64,000 bases of DNA from NCBI RefSeq assembly GCF_040784935.1, contig NZ_CP160680.1, positions 3,008,501 to 3,072,500 on the forward strand. The letters run 5' to 3'. The DNA is from Lewinella sp. LCG006. Lineage in GTDB: Bacteria; Bacteroidota; Bacteroidia; Chitinophagales; Saprospiraceae. Both the position numbers and the translations under genes were made by a program. Each line of letters starts with the position of its first letter. Position 1 is the first letter of the stretch. Below the pieces are notes generated by a model. That model was not told the origin of the DNA. It made no database searches and saw only the letters and a program-made list of their open reading frames with translations. Shown here piece by piece: positions 34,015 through 42,201 of this stretch.

Positions 34015-34876
34015 CGATCAGGTCTTCTACTTCTCCACGAATGTCAATGGCAACGTGCAGATAACGCCCCGTGGTCGACAAGTTACGATGCCCCATCAGG
34101 TTCTTCAGGGTGATCACATCCAATCCGCCTTCCAAAAGGTGAGTCGCAAAACTGTGACGCAGCGTATGTACACTGACTTTGCGTTTTATGCCCACCCGAT
34201 CACAAGCTTGACGAAAAACGGCCTGCACCGTTCGTTTAGAAATAGGACGGCCCGCATCACGCCCTTCGAACAAATAGCACTCGGGGCGGCACTCCCGATA
34301 ATAAGCCCGCAAGCATTCCAATAGCGTTGCACTCAGAATAGTATACCGGTCTTTGGCCCCCTTGCCTTGACACACTCGCACCACCATCCGCTTCGAATCA
34401 ATATGGCAGGGCTTCAAATTTACGACCTCACCCAGGCGGATACCCGTAGTGTACAAGGTTTGTAGAATACAACGATGTTTGGTGTTTTTTGTCCCGTCGA
34501 TCAACAAACGGACTTCTTCTCGCGACAGCACTTCGGGCAAGGTCTTGGGCTGACGGCTGCGCGGCAAATGCTTCGCTGGCCATTCCCTGTTAAGGCTGAT
34601 TTCCCAAAAGAGCTTAATGCCAGTATAAGCTCCATTGATACTTCCCTGTGCCAGACGACGATCGTCTCGCAAGTAATCAAAGTAAGCCATCAACTCAGCG
34701 TTGCTAATTTGTGAGGGGCACCGTCCGTAGTACAAAGACAACTGTTTTACGCCCAAGGAATAACTCTTGATCGTCGCTTCAGCATAACCACGACGAGTAA
34801 GCCAGGTCAGAAAGGACTCATGAAATGTGTTCATAACATTGATGTTTGGTGAATTAATCACCTTAATCAATGACAC
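34007..34876 (-). CDS. Tyrosine recombinase of the IS91-like element
   Basis: 289 residues (a second ATG at 34834 starts MNTFHESFLTWLTRRGYAE and may be the true start). The N-terminal SAM-like core-binding domain is followed by a catalytic domain with the family residues: Arg in YTTGIRLGEVVNL, Lys in GKGAKDRYTIL, HTLRHSFATHLL (H-x-x-R), GHRNLSTTGRYLHV (second His and the nucleophile Tyr). It overlaps the transposase by 8 bp, so the two are co-translated. It lacks the additional insertion (patch III) that marks integron integrases, so it is not IntI. Its role may be resolution or targeting of the IS; this has not been read from the sequence. Confidence 0.85.
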   Translation of the reverse strand: MSLIKVINSPNINVMNTFHESFLTWLTRRGYAEATIKSYSLGVKQLSLYYGRCPSQISNAELMAYFDYLRDDRRLAQGSINGAYTGIKLFWEISLNREWPAKHLPRSRQPKTLPEVLSREEVRLLIDGTKNTKHRCILQTLYTTGIRLGEVVNLKPCHIDSKRMVVRVCQGKGAKDRYTILSATLLECLRAYYRECRPECYLFEGRDAGRPISKRTVQAVFRQACDRVGIKRKVSVHTLRHSFATHLLEGGLDVITLKNLMGHRNLSTTGRYLHVAIDIRGEVEDLIGG

Positions 34877-34944
34877 ATAACTATACCAGTCAAGGGGAGG
34901 GAAAATCTTTGATCGAAGGGGAGGCTACCGCCTGTGGCGGTTTA

Positions 34945-35253
34945 GTTCAACTCAGCTTTAACGCATTGCACTAAATCCCCCTATCTCCGTCGCCTCTGTT
35001 GCGTACAATGTACCCCTGCATGGACAAAATACGCATATTCCCGTTTCGCATAAGCAATCGCCAAAAATAAATCGTTGCATATAGGTAACAGATTGCGCAT
35101 TGCGAATACGTAGCCTAAAGCGCAACCTGACAACTCCGCTTTGTCCTCCCACTACCCCCGGGTAGGGGCACTAAGGGACTTACCATTTTTTCCGTAGCCG
35201 AGTAAAGTTAGCGGAGATTTTTAAGAATCATTAGCACACATCCTTGAAATCCC
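34945..35253. other. Intergenic region right of the IS91-like element
   Basis: About 310 bp without a convincing gene. It contains the palindrome ACCCCCGGGTAGGGG-like (around 35153-35168) and GTTCAAC directly at the left end (34945-34951), the reverse complement of the GTTGAAC at the opposite IS boundary. Promoter sequence for the esterase gene begins at its right end. Confidence 0.4.
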
Positions 35254-35261
35254 TATCTTTG
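35254..35261 (+). promoter_or_regulatory. -7 element TATCTTTG for the esterase gene
   Basis: A perfect match to TAnnTTTG, ending 21 nt before the ATG at 35283. This supports that start codon and a very short leader. Confidence 0.6.
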
Positions 35262-35282
35262 TGAACTTTACGAAAACCAAAC

Positions 35283-36404
35283 ATGGCAAGCAGCGTTTCG
35301 GCTAACAACGGGACTACTTTTACCCTTAATCTTCTTACCAGCAATGAAGAAGAGCAAGCCATTTATGTAGTAGGCAACTTCAATCGTTGGCGCGTAGCCG
35401 ACGACCATTGCCGAATGGAGCAAGTGGCTGCCGGGCATTTTCGCCTTACCCTTCCGCTGGATAGCCTGCCGGAGATTTTAGAATACAAGTATGCTCGCGG
35501 GAGCTGGGACCATGTGGAGCTCGATGAACACGGCAATGATCGGCCCAATCGGCAAGTCTTGCGTTCCCGTCACGAAGTGACCGACGAGGTCGTGCGATGG
35601 AAAAAAGACCGGTTTTCTTATCCTGGGGATTTGTTGCCAAAGATTGAAATCATTGAGCAGGATTTTGACATGCCTGCTTCTGTTCAGACTCGCCGGATCG
35701 CGGCCCTTCTTCCTCACAATTATTACGAGACCAACCGTCGCTATCCTGTTTTGTACCTACAGGATGGGCAGAATCTTTTTGATGATTACGCTCCTTATGG
35801 CAACTGGGCGGTGGATAAACGCCTCGCCCAATTGCAGCAGGAGGGACGCGGAGATGTCATTATTATCGCTATCGACCACGCCATGGATAAGCGTATCGTG
35901 GAGTTTACCCCCTCTACGACTTCTACCCAGTTTGGAAAAGGACAAGGTCGCTCTTACGTGAAATTTTTAGCCGAAAGGCTCAAGCCCTATATCGATCAAC
36001 GATTTCGCACCCTGGCCGATTGCCACAATACGGGTATTGGCGGCAGTTCCATGGGAGGGCTGATCAGCATCTATGCCGGGATGATGTACCCCGAGGTATA
36101 CGGCCGCTTGATGGTCTTTTCCCCTTCGCTATGGGTAACGCCTAATATTCCTTTTCAACTGCTGAACATGAAACAGCCTTTTTCCGGAAGGGTCTATCTC
36201 TATGGCGGTAAAAAGGAAAGCAGTACCATGATCCCAAACCTGCAACGATTAAAGAAAGCTTTGGAGAATCATGCTTCCAGCAAAAAACCAGCGTTTTATC
36301 TCGCTATCGATCCTGATGGCGAGCACAATGAAGCCCGTTGGGGAGAAGAGTTTCCCGCAGCACTGAGCTGGCTGTTCTTCCACGATCAATTAACCACCAC
36401 CTAG
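35283..36404 (+). CDS. Esterase (Fes/esterase D-like) with N-terminal CBM48-like domain
   Basis: 373 residues, no signal peptide. Residues about 10-105 form a beta domain like the glycogen-binding/early-set CBM48 fold (IYVVGNFNRWRVADDHCRM, ILEYKYARGSWDHVELDE). Residues 120-373 are an alpha/beta hydrolase of the enterochelin-esterase type: RRYPVLYLQDGQNLFDD, DVIIIAIDHAMDKR, the nucleophile S256 in GGSSMGG, and EHNEARWGEEFPAALSWLFF with the catalytic His. Such proteins hydrolyse carboxyl esters (siderophore, feruloyl or S-formylglutathione relatives). No siderophore genes are near. It is 18 bp upstream of the aminopeptidase gene, so probably an operon. Confidence 0.87.
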   Translation: MASSVSANNGTTFTLNLLTSNEEEQAIYVVGNFNRWRVADDHCRMEQVAAGHFRLTLPLDSLPEILEYKYARGSWDHVELDEHGNDRPNRQVLRSRHEVTDEVVRWKKDRFSYPGDLLPKIEIIEQDFDMPASVQTRRIAALLPHNYYETNRRYPVLYLQDGQNLFDDYAPYGNWAVDKRLAQLQQEGRGDVIIIAIDHAMDKRIVEFTPSTTSTQFGKGQGRSYVKFLAERLKPYIDQRFRTLADCHNTGIGGSSMGGLISIYAGMMYPEVYGRLMVFSPSLWVTPNIPFQLLNMKQPFSGRVYLYGGKKESSTMIPNLQRLKKALENHASSKKPAFYLAIDPDGEHNEARWGEEFPAALSWLFFHDQLTTT

Positions 36405-36422
36405 GATCCCAAAAACCTGAAA

Positions 36423-37919
36423 ATGACGCTACAATTTCAAACGGATTTCCAACCAAAGGCACAGCAAACCATCATTATCCCCGTCAGTCAAGACCAGGGG
36501 CAAGTTGCGGATGCTCCGCTAAAGACCATTAGTCAACTTGTTGGACAACAGGAAGATACCCTCTTTCGGAGCTTCAAAGCAGGCAGTAAGGAAGTGCTGA
36601 GTATCCCTAATGGCGACCAACTTTATGTTCTTCTGGGACTGGGAGATCATGTCAATTTTAGCAAAACCTTGCATGCTTTCCAACACCTGGCCAGCAAGCA
36701 CAGTCACCTGTTTACGACCAAAACAACCCTCTACTGGGCGGCTACCGAAGGCAATGATTTGTTTGGCTTGCTGAGTGAGGCTGCTGTCAACGGACTTTGG
36801 CAGGGAAGCTACCATTTGGGGCGCTACAAAACCAGTAATGGCTACACCAATATCGTTCAACAAGACGATTTTGAACTCAACATCATTATCCCCGAGGAGC
36901 AATTAACGGCGGCTAAAGAATACTGCCAGCGAGGCTTGGTCATCGCACAGGCCCAAACGGAAGTCATGGCATTGGTCAATGCTCCCGCCAACTTTAAGCA
37001 ACCCCAGGATTTAGCAGCCTGGGCCAAAGCTTCGGCAGAAAAATATGGCTATAAGGCGACCATCTGGAACAAAGACCAGATCACCAAAGCTGGTATGCAC
37101 GCTTTGTTGGCGGTCAATTTGGGGAGTCCTGAGCCACCCGTATTTATCGTTTTGGAATACCAGGGCCCTAATCGCAATGGCACCCAACCAAAAGTAGGTT
37201 TGGTGGGCAAAGGCGTAACCTTCGATACCGGAGGCCTGTCCATCAAGCCTTCCGCCAATATGCACTACATGAAGAGTGATATGGGCGGCGCAGCAGCAGT
37301 ATTAGGAACAATGGAAGCGGCCGCAAGGCTAAAATTGCCAGTACATTTGGTCGCTGCAATTCCATCAACGGATAATTCCGTAGACGCCCTGGCGGTGAAG
37401 CCAAGTGATGTCATCTCTTCGTACAGCGGCAAATCCATTGAAGTCATCGATACCGACGCCGAGGGCCGTTTGATTTTGGCCGACGGTTTGTCGTACATCA
37501 TTCGCGAACACGCGCCACAGGTGGTGATCGATTTGGCTACCCTCACGGGATCCAGCGTTCGCACTTTTGGCTACCTGGCTGCGGCCCTGTTCAGTAATGA
37601 TGACCAATTGGCGCATCACCTGGAACAAGCTGGCCGGCAAACGGGCGAGCGGGTCTGGCGTTTACCCATCTGGGAAGAGTACGGCGATGATATGAAATCG
37701 GATGTTGCCGACATCAAGAATTTTAGCGGCCGCCCAGTAGCTGGAGCGATTACTGCTGCCAAGTTCTTGGAGTTTTTTACCGACAACCACCCTTCCTGGG
37801 CGCACCTCGATATTGCGGGTACCGCTTTTGGGGATACGCCTTACGGCAAAGGTAAAGCAGCTACGGGCTACGGCATCCGGCTGTTGATCCAGTTTTTAAT
37901 GTCGGTCACACAGGAATAA
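36423..37919 (+). CDS. pepA: M17 leucyl aminopeptidase
   Basis: 498 residues, the usual length for the family. Binuclear-metal active-site motifs are all present: VGKGVTFDTGGLSIKPS, MKSDMGGAAAVLG, the signature DTDAEGRL at 343-350 (the common first residue is Asn; here Asp), and VIDLATLTGSS. The less conserved N-terminal domain precedes them. It removes N-terminal residues from peptides in the cytoplasm and may act in peptide turnover. It follows the esterase gene by 18 bp in the same direction. Next downstream is the FemAB/GNAT-like gene. Confidence 0.95.
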   Translation: MTLQFQTDFQPKAQQTIIIPVSQDQGQVADAPLKTISQLVGQQEDTLFRSFKAGSKEVLSIPNGDQLYVLLGLGDHVNFSKTLHAFQHLASKHSHLFTTKTTLYWAATEGNDLFGLLSEAAVNGLWQGSYHLGRYKTSNGYTNIVQQDDFELNIIIPEEQLTAAKEYCQRGLVIAQAQTEVMALVNAPANFKQPQDLAAWAKASAEKYGYKATIWNKDQITKAGMHALLAVNLGSPEPPVFIVLEYQGPNRNGTQPKVGLVGKGVTFDTGGLSIKPSANMHYMKSDMGGAAAVLGTMEAAARLKLPVHLVAAIPSTDNSVDALAVKPSDVISSYSGKSIEVIDTDAEGRLILADGLSYIIREHAPQVVIDLATLTGSSVRTFGYLAAALFSNDDQLAHHLEQAGRQTGERVWRLPIWEEYGDDMKSDVADIKNFSGRPVAGAITAAKFLEFFTDNHPSWAHLDIAGTAFGDTPYGKGKAATGYGIRLLIQFLMSVTQE

Positions 37920-37974
37920 AGGAACAGCATAAAAATAAATTGAGCCTGCTCTTTAGGTTTTTCAAATAGACGAT

Positions 37975-38916
37975 TTGGAAATTAGCCGATCAAAAGAAGA
38001 CTATGCGGCTTTTTGTGCCACCCTGGCAGATTTGCCGCTTTGCTGCCAGCCCTGGTACCTGAATGCTGTTGCGGAGGGTGGGCAATGGTCGGTCGTGCTG
38101 GTCATGGAAGGTACAAAGGCCCTGGCTGCCTTGCCTTATTTTCACAAGCACAAGTTGGGGCTGCATTACGTGACGATGCCTTTGTTTACCAAATACATGG
38201 GCATCCTTCCTGCTCCTGAAATCAGGCGCGATCCTCCCCGGGAAATTGTGGACCTTCTTTTAAGTGCCTTGCCGAAGCTGGCAGGTATCGATCAGCAATT
38301 TAGTCCGCTGGCGAATACGTTCGTTCCTCTGCTACCGGAGCGTTTTCAAACCTTTGCCTATCACACGCACCGTTTACAGCTAGGAGAAGGAAAGGATTGG
38401 CGCGCTGGGATCAACCGCAATATGCGTCGGAATATTCGTAAAGCCGATGCTGCACTTACCCTGAAAACAGACTTGGATCTTTCTACTTTTTATCAAATCA
38501 ATGCGCTGAGTTTTACCCGACAGGGGCTGTCACTCCCTTATTCATTTGCACAGTTGGAACGCCACGATCAAGCCCTGGCTAAAGCGGGCAGAAGGCAAAT
38601 TTTCACGGCCATTGATGCCGAGGAGCGTATACACTCGGTTGCCTACCTGATGTGGGATCAACAAGCGGCCTATTACCACCTCTCGGGCGATGACCCCGAG
38701 CTGCGCAACAGTGGTTCTGGTATCTGGCTCATCGCCCAAGCACTCGATTTCACCCAGCAGCATCTGCAACTCCCCATCTTTGATTTTGAAGGAAGCATGA
38801 TTCCCGCCATTGCCGCCATTCGCGAACAATTTGGTGCCACCAAAACAACTTATTACCGCGTGCAGCAGCAACGGTCTATGCTTTATCGAGCATTGAAGTG
38901 GTGGAGGGATAGGTAG
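37975..38916 (+). CDS. GNAT/FemAB-like acyl- or aminoacyl-transferase
   Basis: 313 residues starting at a TTG; no ATG is close in frame. Two GNAT-like halves can be seen. The second carries NRNMRRNIRKADAAL, a stretch typical of FemAB/BioF2-like (Acetyltransf_6) proteins, then RRQIFTAIDAEERIHSVAYL and AYYHLSGDDPELRNSGSGIWLIAQAL, which correspond to the acyl-CoA or tRNA binding fold. Such enzymes modify peptidoglycan, polysaccharide or lipids. The substrate is unknown. Convergent with the TolC-like gene across a 143-bp gap that holds the 36-bp repeat. Confidence 0.8.
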   Translation: MEISRSKEDYAAFCATLADLPLCCQPWYLNAVAEGGQWSVVLVMEGTKALAALPYFHKHKLGLHYVTMPLFTKYMGILPAPEIRRDPPREIVDLLLSALPKLAGIDQQFSPLANTFVPLLPERFQTFAYHTHRLQLGEGKDWRAGINRNMRRNIRKADAALTLKTDLDLSTFYQINALSFTRQGLSLPYSFAQLERHDQALAKAGRRQIFTAIDAEERIHSVAYLMWDQQAAYYHLSGDDPELRNSGSGIWLIAQALDFTQQHLQLPIFDFEGSMIPAIAAIREQFGATKTTYYRVQQQRSMLYRALKWWRDR

Positions 38917-38981
38917 GTGAAAATTGACTTTATCTGGTTTGGATATTGGCGTCATAGAGCGTGTTCAAACCCGCACTCCTG

Positions 38982-39017
38982 AAAGGTGTAAGGGTTGGAA
39001 AAGTGTAAGGGTGTAAA
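38982..39017 (-). repeat. 36-bp perfect dispersed repeat, copy 1
   Basis: On the minus strand this reads TTTACACCCTTACAC, TTTTCCA, ACCCTTACACCTTT and is identical over 36 bases to 53589-53624. It has two internal CCCTTACAC units. It lies between convergent genes. Confidence 0.85.
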
Positions 39018-39059
39018 CGTTGCGTTCAGCTAACCTCGCACTCCGTACCAAACCCGCAC

Positions 39060-40325
39060 CTACATACCAATCTCCTCCTGATCAACACTTAACCAATTCC
39101 GGTAAGGTGCCTGACTGAGCCGGCCAGAGAGTAAGAGCACCTTCAGATAATCCTGATAAAGCTGCTGCTGCGCTTCCAGTACCAGTTGCTGGCGTTGAAA
39201 GATTCCTCCTTGGGCTCTTATAAACAGTGCTGGTTCCGTAACGCCCAGTTCCGACAATTGCTGTGGTGAAAATTGAGCGAGGTACTTGTCGAGCGTTGTT
39301 TTTGCCTGGTCATAGTTATCCAACTGACTGGCGAGCTGTGCTTCTGCGGTGCGTAGTTTTTCCAGCCAGCTACGTGTTTTTTCTGTTTCCTGCCAGCTTT
39401 CTTCTTGCTGCTCTAGCAAGAGGTATTGGTTTTTCACACTGCGGGCCGACCGAAAAGGCAGGGTCATTCCCACGCCAAGTGTAAGCTGCTCCTTGAGGAT
39501 GGGGTTATTGTCTCCCTGGTAGCGAATCTGGAAGAAGTTGAGCCGGTTGCGCTCCTCCGCTTGCTCTGCGGCCAATTCCAGGGAAACCAGTGTTTTTTGC
39601 GTTTGCTGTGCTTGTACCGACCAGGGTAAAATCAGCGTATCGTATTGCCAACCTTGCCAATACACCCCAATATCGGCGGGTAGCGGTAAGGACGCAAAGG
39701 CAATGGTATCTATGGGTTCATCCAACCAGCTATTGCAGAGGCTGGTCAGTAATTGAAGTTGTTGGCTGCTTTTTACTTGCTGTTGTTGAAAAGCCAGGCG
39801 ATCATCTTCAAGTTTCAGTAGATCGTCGTAGCTGCGTTGGCCGCGTTCGGCGATACGCTGTTGAATGAGCCGTTCCTGATCTCGGTACCAAGGGCCTTGC
39901 GTGGCCAGTAAATCTAGTTGCGCTTGGTGGTACCAGACATCTACCAACAGTTGATAGCGGTGGAAAAGGAGTTCTTCGAGGTAGGCTTGTTGGGCGAAAT
40001 AACGCAGCGACTGCTCTTCTTGATTAATCCCTTTTTGCACTTTTACTTGTCGGCGGGAGTTGAACTTGAACCGCAGCGCGTATTCCTGAAGGTTGGGGGT
40101 GAATTCGTGGGTTTCGGTACGAAATTCCAACTCTTCCAGGTAAGGCAAATCAAGGGAGGAGTTTTGAAAAAAAGCCTGACTTGCTACCTGCTGCTGGTAA
40201 GCCTCATCCTGTAGCGCAGTACGGAGTATGTCGGTGCTGGTAGCTGGTTGTTGTGCCGTAGCTGGGAGGTGGCAAATGATCAGGAGAGAAAGTATCCATC
40301 CCTTGCACAAAGTATTCCGCATCAT
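39060..40325 (-). CDS. TolC-family outer-membrane efflux protein
   Basis: 421 residues with signal peptide (WILSLLIICHLPATAQ). The remainder is long amphipathic, Gln-rich helices characteristic of the outer-membrane factor: YLEELLFHRYQLLVDVWYHQ, ERLIQQRIAERGQRSYDDLL, LDNYDQAKTTLDKYLAQFSP and LFIRAQGGIFQRQQLVLEAQ. It forms the trimeric channel of tripartite export systems. It starts 2 bp after the HlyD-like gene ends and is the last gene of a three-gene minus-strand operon. The inner-membrane partner appears to be the DUF4956 protein rather than a known pump. Confidence 0.85.
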   Translation of the reverse strand: MMRNTLCKGWILSLLIICHLPATAQQPATSTDILRTALQDEAYQQQVASQAFFQNSSLDLPYLEELEFRTETHEFTPNLQEYALRFKFNSRRQVKVQKGINQEEQSLRYFAQQAYLEELLFHRYQLLVDVWYHQAQLDLLATQGPWYRDQERLIQQRIAERGQRSYDDLLKLEDDRLAFQQQQVKSSQQLQLLTSLCNSWLDEPIDTIAFASLPLPADIGVYWQGWQYDTLILPWSVQAQQTQKTLVSLELAAEQAEERNRLNFFQIRYQGDNNPILKEQLTLGVGMTLPFRSARSVKNQYLLLEQQEESWQETEKTRSWLEKLRTAEAQLASQLDNYDQAKTTLDKYLAQFSPQQLSELGVTEPALFIRAQGGIFQRQQLVLEAQQQLYQDYLKVLLLSGRLSQAPYRNWLSVDQEEIGM

Positions 40326-40327
40326 GT

Positions 40328-41317
40328 TTAGTCAATGATTTGTTCGATCAAGACCCGCTCTCCTTGCATCAACGCGTTTTCGTCGGGGATTTTCAGGAGC
40401 ACCTCGCGGCCCCAGGCCTGCACTTCGGGGTCGCGTCGCATCCGTATGGGGAGCTCTCGAATTTTGTTGCCCAAGCCAATAATTTGCCCACTGATCACAT
40501 ATTCCTGATCTTGGATAGAGCGAACAACCAAGCTGTCACCCAGCTGCAGGCTGGTCAGTTGCCCTTCCGGAATATAAGTTGTCACTTGATCGGGGTGAAG
40601 GCGATAGATATTGAGAAGGGTTTCGCGCGAGGAGGGTTGTTCTCCCGGAACAAAGTTGACTTTTCCGATGACACCATCAATGGGCGATTTCAATTCCAGC
40701 GTCTGGAACTCCCGCTCCAGTTCGGCCAGTTCCAAGTCTATTTTTTCTAGCCTTGCTGTCAGGCTGTTGAGCTCAGCTTTTGTTTCCTTTTGCAAGTTGT
40801 TTTTTTGCAAAATGTAGGGTTGCGTAACGGTCGCTTGCTCGGCTTTAAGCGCAGTGATTTCGGGCGTTTCTTTGGCGATGGCGGAGGTAGATACGCTTTC
40901 CAGCCCAGCTAGCAGTCGCTCATTTTGGGCTTGTTGGGCCAGTAATTGGGTCAGTTGATTTTCCAGCTCAAAAGCTGCTGCTGCTTGCGCCTGGTTGAGT
41001 TCCTCACGGCGATTGTTGTTTTTAGTGAGCAGTTCTTGCCGTTCGGCGTCCAGCTGCTTTTTTTCTTGCAGCAAGCTCGCCCGTAAAAAAGGAATATTGG
41101 TACGTTCCAAAACCATTAGGAGTTGCCCTGCCTTTACCGCTTCTCCTTCCTTCACCAGGATGCGCTTGACCATTACGGCGTGCTCCAGGCTGAGATCAAT
41201 ATCCTGATTTTCGGCAATACCGTAAAAGGCAGTAGGTCGTTGTTGGATCTTTCGTGCCAGTGGAACAAGGACGAGTAAGCCAATCAACATCAGGACGTAT
41301 ACTGGGTTGATTTTCAT
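40328..41317 (-). CDS. HlyD-like periplasmic adaptor (membrane fusion protein)
   Basis: 329 residues with one N-terminal membrane anchor (YVLMLIGLLVLVPLA). A lipoyl/biotinyl-like half (MVKRILVKEGEAVKAGQLLM) is followed by an extended coiled-coil hairpin of about 110 residues rich in Gln, Glu and Leu. Then come the second lipoyl half (LKSPIDGVIGKVNFVPGEQPS) and a beta-barrel domain. Family members bridge an inner-membrane exporter to TolC. It lies between the DUF4956 gene (4-bp gap) and the TolC gene (2-bp gap), so the three products are surely made together. Confidence 0.88.
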   Translation of the reverse strand: MKINPVYVLMLIGLLVLVPLARKIQQRPTAFYGIAENQDIDLSLEHAVMVKRILVKEGEAVKAGQLLMVLERTNIPFLRASLLQEKKQLDAERQELLTKNNNRREELNQAQAAAAFELENQLTQLLAQQAQNERLLAGLESVSTSAIAKETPEITALKAEQATVTQPYILQKNNLQKETKAELNSLTARLEKIDLELAELEREFQTLELKSPIDGVIGKVNFVPGEQPSSRETLLNIYRLHPDQVTTYIPEGQLTSLQLGDSLVVRSIQDQEYVISGQIIGLGNKIRELPIRMRRDPEVQAWGREVLLKIPDENALMQGERVLIEQIID

Positions 41318-41321
41318 AAAA

Positions 41322-42017
41322 TTAAAGCACTTCAGTTTGTTGTTTGCGGTTGATTCGTACGTTGAAAAGTACCCCTGTCGCCATGATGGCTTCCATCAAG
41401 TCCTCCTCTTTCGCTTTTGGTTTTAAAACCATAATGTATTCGTAGCGAAAAAGCTCCCGTTCCGTAAATTCCTCTACCGAAAGCTGTAGCTGACTCAGTT
41501 CAATACGCTTGCAAAAACGCAGCAAGATGGCCTCAATCTCTTGTTCATCAAAACTGTTTTCGCGGTCGCGCTTGAAGCGAATACTACCCAATTCCTGGGT
41601 TTTTCCGAAAGGAGAATAACGCAGCATAAAGGCTGCTCCACAAAAGGACATCACCCCCGCAAAGGCGGCGTTGAACCCATATACCCCACAGGCAATCCCC
41701 GTAGCCAGGGCCGCAAACATGAAGATGATATTGCGGGGATTGTTGATGGAGGTCCTGAACCGAATGATGGCCAGCGCGCCCAGCATACCCAGCCCTCGGG
41801 CCAAGCTGTCACCGATAGCGTGCATCACGGTCGCTGCTACGATGGCTCCCAATATTAATGCCTGCAAAAAATGATGAGAAAGCCGGATTTCGGCCGTCGT
41901 CTTTTCGTAGGTGAAAGCCAGCAAACACCCCAGAATAAAGGCCAGGAGCATGGCGTAAGCCGTGGAGATAAACGTAGGGTTGGCCACGTTGGTTTGAAAA
42001 AGGGAAAGATCGATCAT
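41322..42017 (-). CDS. DUF4956-type membrane protein, MgtC-like motif
   Basis: 231 residues. About four TM segments (13-32, 48-68, 75-93, 99-130). The core LARGLGMLGALAIIRFRTSI NNPRNIIFMFAALATGIACG carries the G-A-x-x-I-I-R-F-R feature of DUF4956 proteins and resembles MgtC/SapB in the same segment. A soluble C-terminal domain of about 90 residues (FCKRIELSQLQLSVEEFTER, YIMVLKPKAKEEDLMEAIM) resembles an ACT-like regulatory fold. DUF4956 proteins often occur with polyphosphate-polymerase (VTC) or CotH genes, but neither is seen here. It is the first gene of the operon with HlyD and TolC genes, so it may provide the inner-membrane component. Confidence 0.8.
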   Translation of the reverse strand: MIDLSLFQTNVANPTFISTAYAMLLAFILGCLLAFTYEKTTAEIRLSHHFLQALILGAIVAATVMHAIGDSLARGLGMLGALAIIRFRTSINNPRNIIFMFAALATGIACGVYGFNAAFAGVMSFCGAAFMLRYSPFGKTQELGSIRFKRDRENSFDEQEIEAILLRFCKRIELSQLQLSVEEFTERELFRYEYIMVLKPKAKEEDLMEAIMATGVLFNVRINRKQQTEVL

Positions 42018-42201
42018 TGGTAATTTATGGTAATCCGGCGCCTAAGTTAATTAAATGTGAATAGTTTGATCTCGATTTACTGCATTATGACCAGCAATCA
42101 TTGTATATCCTTTGACCAAAGTCCATTATCTGGAATTTTTTTTGATAAATTAGGCGATTCATCTCACCTTGACAGACGATAGATTCACAAGCTAACACAA
42201 T

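Larger units (their letters stand above)
32626..34944 (-). mobile_element. IS91-family element with tyrosine recombinase and Y2 transposase
   Basis: Two overlapping minus-strand genes, a tyrosine recombinase then an HUH/Y2 transposase, as in the IS91 subgroup that carries an extra recombinase. Read on the minus strand, the 3' (oriIS) side ends ...GGCGGCATC and is followed immediately by GTTC, the tetranucleotide IS91 elements require next to oriIS. The other end is less sure: a hairpin ACCGCC-aca-GGCGGT (34928-34942) is a plausible terIS-proximal palindrome, so I place the boundary near 34944. No terminal inverted repeats or target duplications are expected in this family, and none were seen. 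Confidence 0.7.

Noticed and set aside
34007-34876. Tyrosine recombinase as an integron integrase
   Set aside because: The insertion (patch III) that characterises IntI is missing, the gene overlaps an IS91 transposase, and such a recombinase is known in part of that IS family.
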